From Stratiolaelaps scimitus (Eukaryota; Arthropoda; Arachnida; Mesostigmata; Laelapidae): a DNA stretch of 64,000 nt. Numbering within the stretch: the first letter of the stretch is position 1; the number at the start of each line of letters is the position of its first letter. The stretch lies in contig JABWDB010000009.1 of the NCBI GenBank assembly GCA_019614645.1, forward strand, positions 7,979,501 through 8,043,500, in the 5' to 3' direction. Shown one piece after another: positions 60,875 to 64,000 of the stretch. The translations under genes were made by a program, and so were the position numbers. Below the pieces are notes generated by a model. The model had not been told where the DNA came from and made no database searches. It saw nothing but the letters and a program-made list of their open reading frames with translations.

Positions 60875-61159
60875 ATGAGCAGCGTTGTCTGGAGTGTTCT
60901 TATCGCTGGGCTACTTGTCATGTGTAGCATCGCGGCATCGGCATCAGCCGTCCTGCTAAGTCGGTCGGATGAAGTCAGAAGGTGTGGGCGGAGTAGTCTC
61001 CGTCAGATCGCAGACGTGCACAAGCACAAGCGAACGGCGGCACTGCGCCAGGAAGACGAGAGATGTGCTGGCGAGAGCCAGCCACTGCATCCACACATTT
61101 CTACCGCCCTTGGCCCGATTCCCGCCTCCCGCCTCGTTTCCCCCAATATCAGACCCTGA
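60875..61159 (+). CDS. ORF with classic signal peptide (94 aa), candidate peptide precursor
   Basis: ATG 60875 starts a 25-residue signal peptide (MSSVVWSVLIAGLLVMCSIA, then ASASA|V) with a clear hydrophobic core and an A-x-A cleavage site. The following 69 residues have two Cys (37, 64), RR at 35-36, KR at 52-53 and a Pro/His-rich tail to TGA at 61159. RRCGRSSLRQIADVHKHKR superficially resembles an insulin-like B chain. The second B-chain Cys is absent and no A-chain framework follows, so that reading is not supported. The real exon may end earlier at a donor (for example CAGAAG|GTGTGG near 60981). It starts 337 bp after the stop of the preceding Cys-rich candidate. The family is unknown. 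Confidence 0.35.
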   Translation: MSSVVWSVLIAGLLVMCSIAASASAVLLSRSDEVRRCGRSSLRQIADVHKHKRTAALRQEDERCAGESQPLHPHISTALGPIPASRLVSPNIRP

Positions 61160-64000
61160 TATTAGCTGAGGTATGGCCCCCATAGACAGAATTCAACCAG
61201 TGTGGCCGGCTGGTTGCCAGACAGACAGGCCAAGTCTCGATGGCCGTATTCCGTATGACCCCTAGCTCTCCGCATCCCAAGCATATCCGACCATACCCAA
61301 CGGCGGCAACGACTGACGTCAGTGGCTCTCAACTGCGATCCAGCCGGCACCACCAGTCTCTCTACCATCCTGCCCCGATCGCCATCGTTCCATAATACCT
61401 GGTGTTCCCTGCCTCTGCTACTGGACGTCGCTCATCGTATTCCCCGCTACTACTGAGTTTAGTCGCTTCGTCATGTCCCGCCTCCATTTCATAGAGGTTT
61501 CCCATATCTGTCTTCTCCCCCTGCCTCTCCCAGATTGCCCAGCTTCGCTGTCCGAGTAAGCAGGCGACTGCCTGCTGGCCTCTGGCCGCCGACAGGACAC
61601 CAGCCGTGCAATGTCGCCTCCTCAGCGCGCAGATGTGTGCATGGGTGAGTGTATGTGTGTGTGTGTCTGCTGAGCGTGAACGCGGACCCGCTTGGGAAGA
61701 AGGCACAACTGAGCAGCGAACAGCGGCCTGCCTGCGGAGCGACGGGCCGATGGATTGGAATGATGAATTCCCATCTAATCCCAAGGCAGCAGTGCTAGGC
61801 TCGCCAGTATCCCCTGACAAAGTCCTCGCTCCCGGCGTTCTCAGATGTCCCTTTCCGTTCCCGGAGTCCTCGTGACAACAGTGCAAGGGCCCGGTCGGTA
61901 GAACATTTCGCCGGCCGGGTGCGGTCATCGAGAGATCTCTGGTGTGACCTGGTATGTCGATTACGTCGGTCGGCGATCGACGAACGAACAAGTTTGTCCG
62001 CCGTAGCTGATGGTCGGGATCTACAAGCCTGCGGAGATGTGCCCCTGCCGGCGACACAACGCAAGAAGTGACCGATACGATCCGGGTACGGTCGTATCGA
62101 TCGTGTCGCTATCGTCTCCTCTCGGGAGCTCCGTTAGCGAAGCATTGTATGTTCCTCGTTGCCTCATGTCCGGTCCAATGGGGTATAAAGAAACATACAC
62201 GGCCACCTACGCCTACGCACATGATAATGGAGCAGTGAGAGAACCTACGACAGCGGCCACGTTGCTCATCGCCGTTTTGCAGATAAGCTCCTGGCGCCGC
62301 CAGGAGCCGTTTTGGAAGTCTGCGGGTCTCAATACCGCCTGCATGCACTGGGGAGTGTTTTGAGAGGAGTAACTGTGAACAGTGCCTTATGCTTCCCCAA
62401 CTGGCTTCGAGGTTTGGTATTTGCCTTGAAGTGTACTTCCCGAACTCTGTAATCGTCCGCCGCATATGCCTTCCTCTTCCACATGGTCACCCCAGCTGTG
62501 ACGCTACGCATTTCTTCGGTGGTACAACTACCTGCTAGTAGTAGCCGTTCTACTAATGAGGCGTTGCAATCGGCGAACCCTAATGACGAATTTACTGAGT
62601 GTTCTTCCATTCACCAGACGGCAGTGGGTTACGGGAACAACGGCCGGCGGTCATCGGGCAACGCAGCAACTGCGGGAACTCCTCGTACCGCCGACACGTG
62701 CATCCAAAATGGCCACCCGATCCAAGCGACAACAATCGCACGCTGTCATATGCAGAGAAAGGAGCGTCTCCGATCGGACGGAAGTAGAGCAATGGCAGTT
62801 CAACAGAGGTACAGGACGGGGACTCGGCCGTATGTAAAGGTCTAACCGAAGTATGAGTGGTCCGTGGTTGTTGTGGCAGCAGCAGCGGCCAGCCGCAGCA
62901 ATAGTAGCGCAGTAGTAATAGTAGTAGTGAGTAGCCATAGTCATGAAGAAGCCTGAGAGAGGCGAGCTATCTCACCGCATGCTAGGAGACAACAGAAACA
63001 CTAACAGCAGCAGCAGCGGCCGCAGCCGTAGAAACAGCACACCTCGGGCGGACACTGCAGTCATAGAGGGTTCGCTGGGCCGTCGTCCGCGACGGCATTA
63101 TGTATGTTATGGACTGCCAACGGCCGTCGGCGGTAGTGTCTTGGCAGCGAGAATTGCGCTACCCTCTACTCCCGGACCTCAATAGTGGGTGGGGGGACAG
63201 TCGCTACAAGATCGGGTGAAGTTGGGGGCGTGGAGGGGGTCAGGCAATGGCAGAGCAAGCGGCGGGCATAACAACACCCAAAGGCTGCTTTCTCCGCTGG
63301 CTCTGCTGTTGCTCTCCTGCTCAGCCGGCGTCGCTCGTCGGAAAAGACGACCAGCCGGACTAGTCGCGTAGCTGTAACGTCCGTTAGCTTACAATACAGT
63401 AGCAGGCAGGACCAAAGAGAAGCGGTCTAAAGGCCCCGTAGTCCTGTACGTAGATGGTATTGGGTGCAAGTAGTGCGCCCCGACCCACCGACGGGCATTA
63501 AGTAACATTGATTCAGTAGGGACGCCGGGACAGGAACGGGGGTGTACCTCGCTCGCTCGCTCGCTGTTCCCTCTGTGTTGCCGGCCCAGACAGAGGGCCC
63601 AGCAGTGACTCTCACTGGCTCTTTCCCCGAAGAGGCAAGGTTGTCGGGCTCTACTCTGTAGGCGGTTGCTTCACTGAAAAAAAGCAGCTACGACGAAGAG
63701 GAGTGGACGAAGAAGGCAGAGTGTGCGGGGTGCATAGCCATAACAGAAGGGGGCAGGTTCCCGGTGTGGTCATTGAGCTGCTTGCCATTCTATCGACAGA
63801 GAAGGCTGCGAGAGTGAGAATCAAGTAAGGGACGGTGATGAAGAAGACGAAGGCACAGCGGCGAAGATAAATCGAGGTCAGCGACAGAAGACAGCAGCAG
63901 AAAAAGACGCTCCCCTTTTTCTCGGGCTTTCTTCAGACACCGTCAGCGGTGCAGCTTTCCACCGTTCTCAAGCTTTGGGTAGCGACCGGATCGGCAGCGG
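61160..64000. other. GC-rich DNA, no supported gene
   Basis: Stop-poor, CpG-rich with (TG)n near 61651, CAG-type triplets near 62878 and 63008 and (CGCT)n at 63548..63564. The 231-codon minus frame at 61362..62057 includes a (CA)n-encoded His-Thr run and has no domain. A donor-like ATCAA|GTAAGG near 63810 may close another leader exon. Confidence 0.35.

Noticed and set aside
60875..61159. Insulin-like peptide assignment
   Set aside because: RRCG...L resembles a B chain, but the second B-chain Cys is replaced and there is no A-chain CCxxxC framework.
61362..62057. 231-codon minus ORF
   Set aside because: It lies in stop-poor GC-rich DNA and includes a (CA)n-derived His-Thr run. It has no domain and no splice sites.
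1..64000. CRISPR arrays, prokaryotic operons or phage modules
   Set aside because: No spaced direct-repeat arrays and no bacterial-type gene packing. The window is eukaryotic.

Overview
This window is eukaryotic nuclear DNA from an arthropod. The one unmistakable gene (37489..39462, +) encodes an A-type (insect mAChR-A-like) muscarinic acetylcholine receptor. Genes are sparse, have AG|GT-type splice sites, and sit among (AT)n, (CT)n/(GA)n and trinucleotide microsatellites and tRNA-derived SINE relics. A chelicerate, possibly a parasitiform mite, would fit the compact introns, the TIL-inhibitor gene and the (AT)n density. That is inference; nothing here fixes the species.

Layout. 1-12 kb is AT-rich. 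It holds SINE fragments and one small minus-strand gene (6263..7609) for a secreted protein with two TIL (trypsin-inhibitor-like) domains, reconstructed from three phase-compatible exons. 12.5-16.6 kb and 20.3-25.5 kb are GC-rich, CpG-rich blocks with (CCG)n, (CT)n and (CAGC)n tracts but no convincing protein. The second ends in a consensus splice donor at 25481/25482. 25.5-37.2 kb alternates AT-rich and GC-rich blocks and probably contains the long 5' intron(s), with several possible non-coding first exons, of the receptor gene. A 33-bp x4 minisatellite lies just before the acceptor at 37162. The receptor exon follows: a leader with three short uORFs, a single uninterrupted 657-codon reading frame, then a (GA)n-rich 3' UTR with a polyadenylation signal.

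40-56 kb is mostly non-coding: GC-rich CT/CTG-rich stretches, long GAT/AAT low-complexity DNA near 45.3 and 54 kb, and (AT)n tracts up to about 70 bp. It has a few weak gene candidates: a signal-peptide ORF at 45736, a two-exon small protein at 46502..47111, and a minus-strand Cys-containing ORF at 55073..55531.

56.6-61.2 kb looks like a cluster of small secreted-peptide candidates. There is a terminal exon with a C-terminal cysteine ring (56623..56814, -). Next is a two-exon, spliced, cysteine-rich precursor with a hydrophobic leader (59545..60537, +), whose CxxC...CxxxC spacing faintly recalls arthropod neurohormones (eclosion hormone / CHH-ITP type). Last is a 94-aa ORF with a classic signal peptide (60875..61159, +). 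None of these is assigned to a family with confidence. The receptor and the peptide candidates are not functionally linked by anything in the sequence beyond proximity.

Limits: all gene models except the receptor rest on reading splice signals and phases by eye. No homology search, RNA evidence or coding-potential statistic was available.
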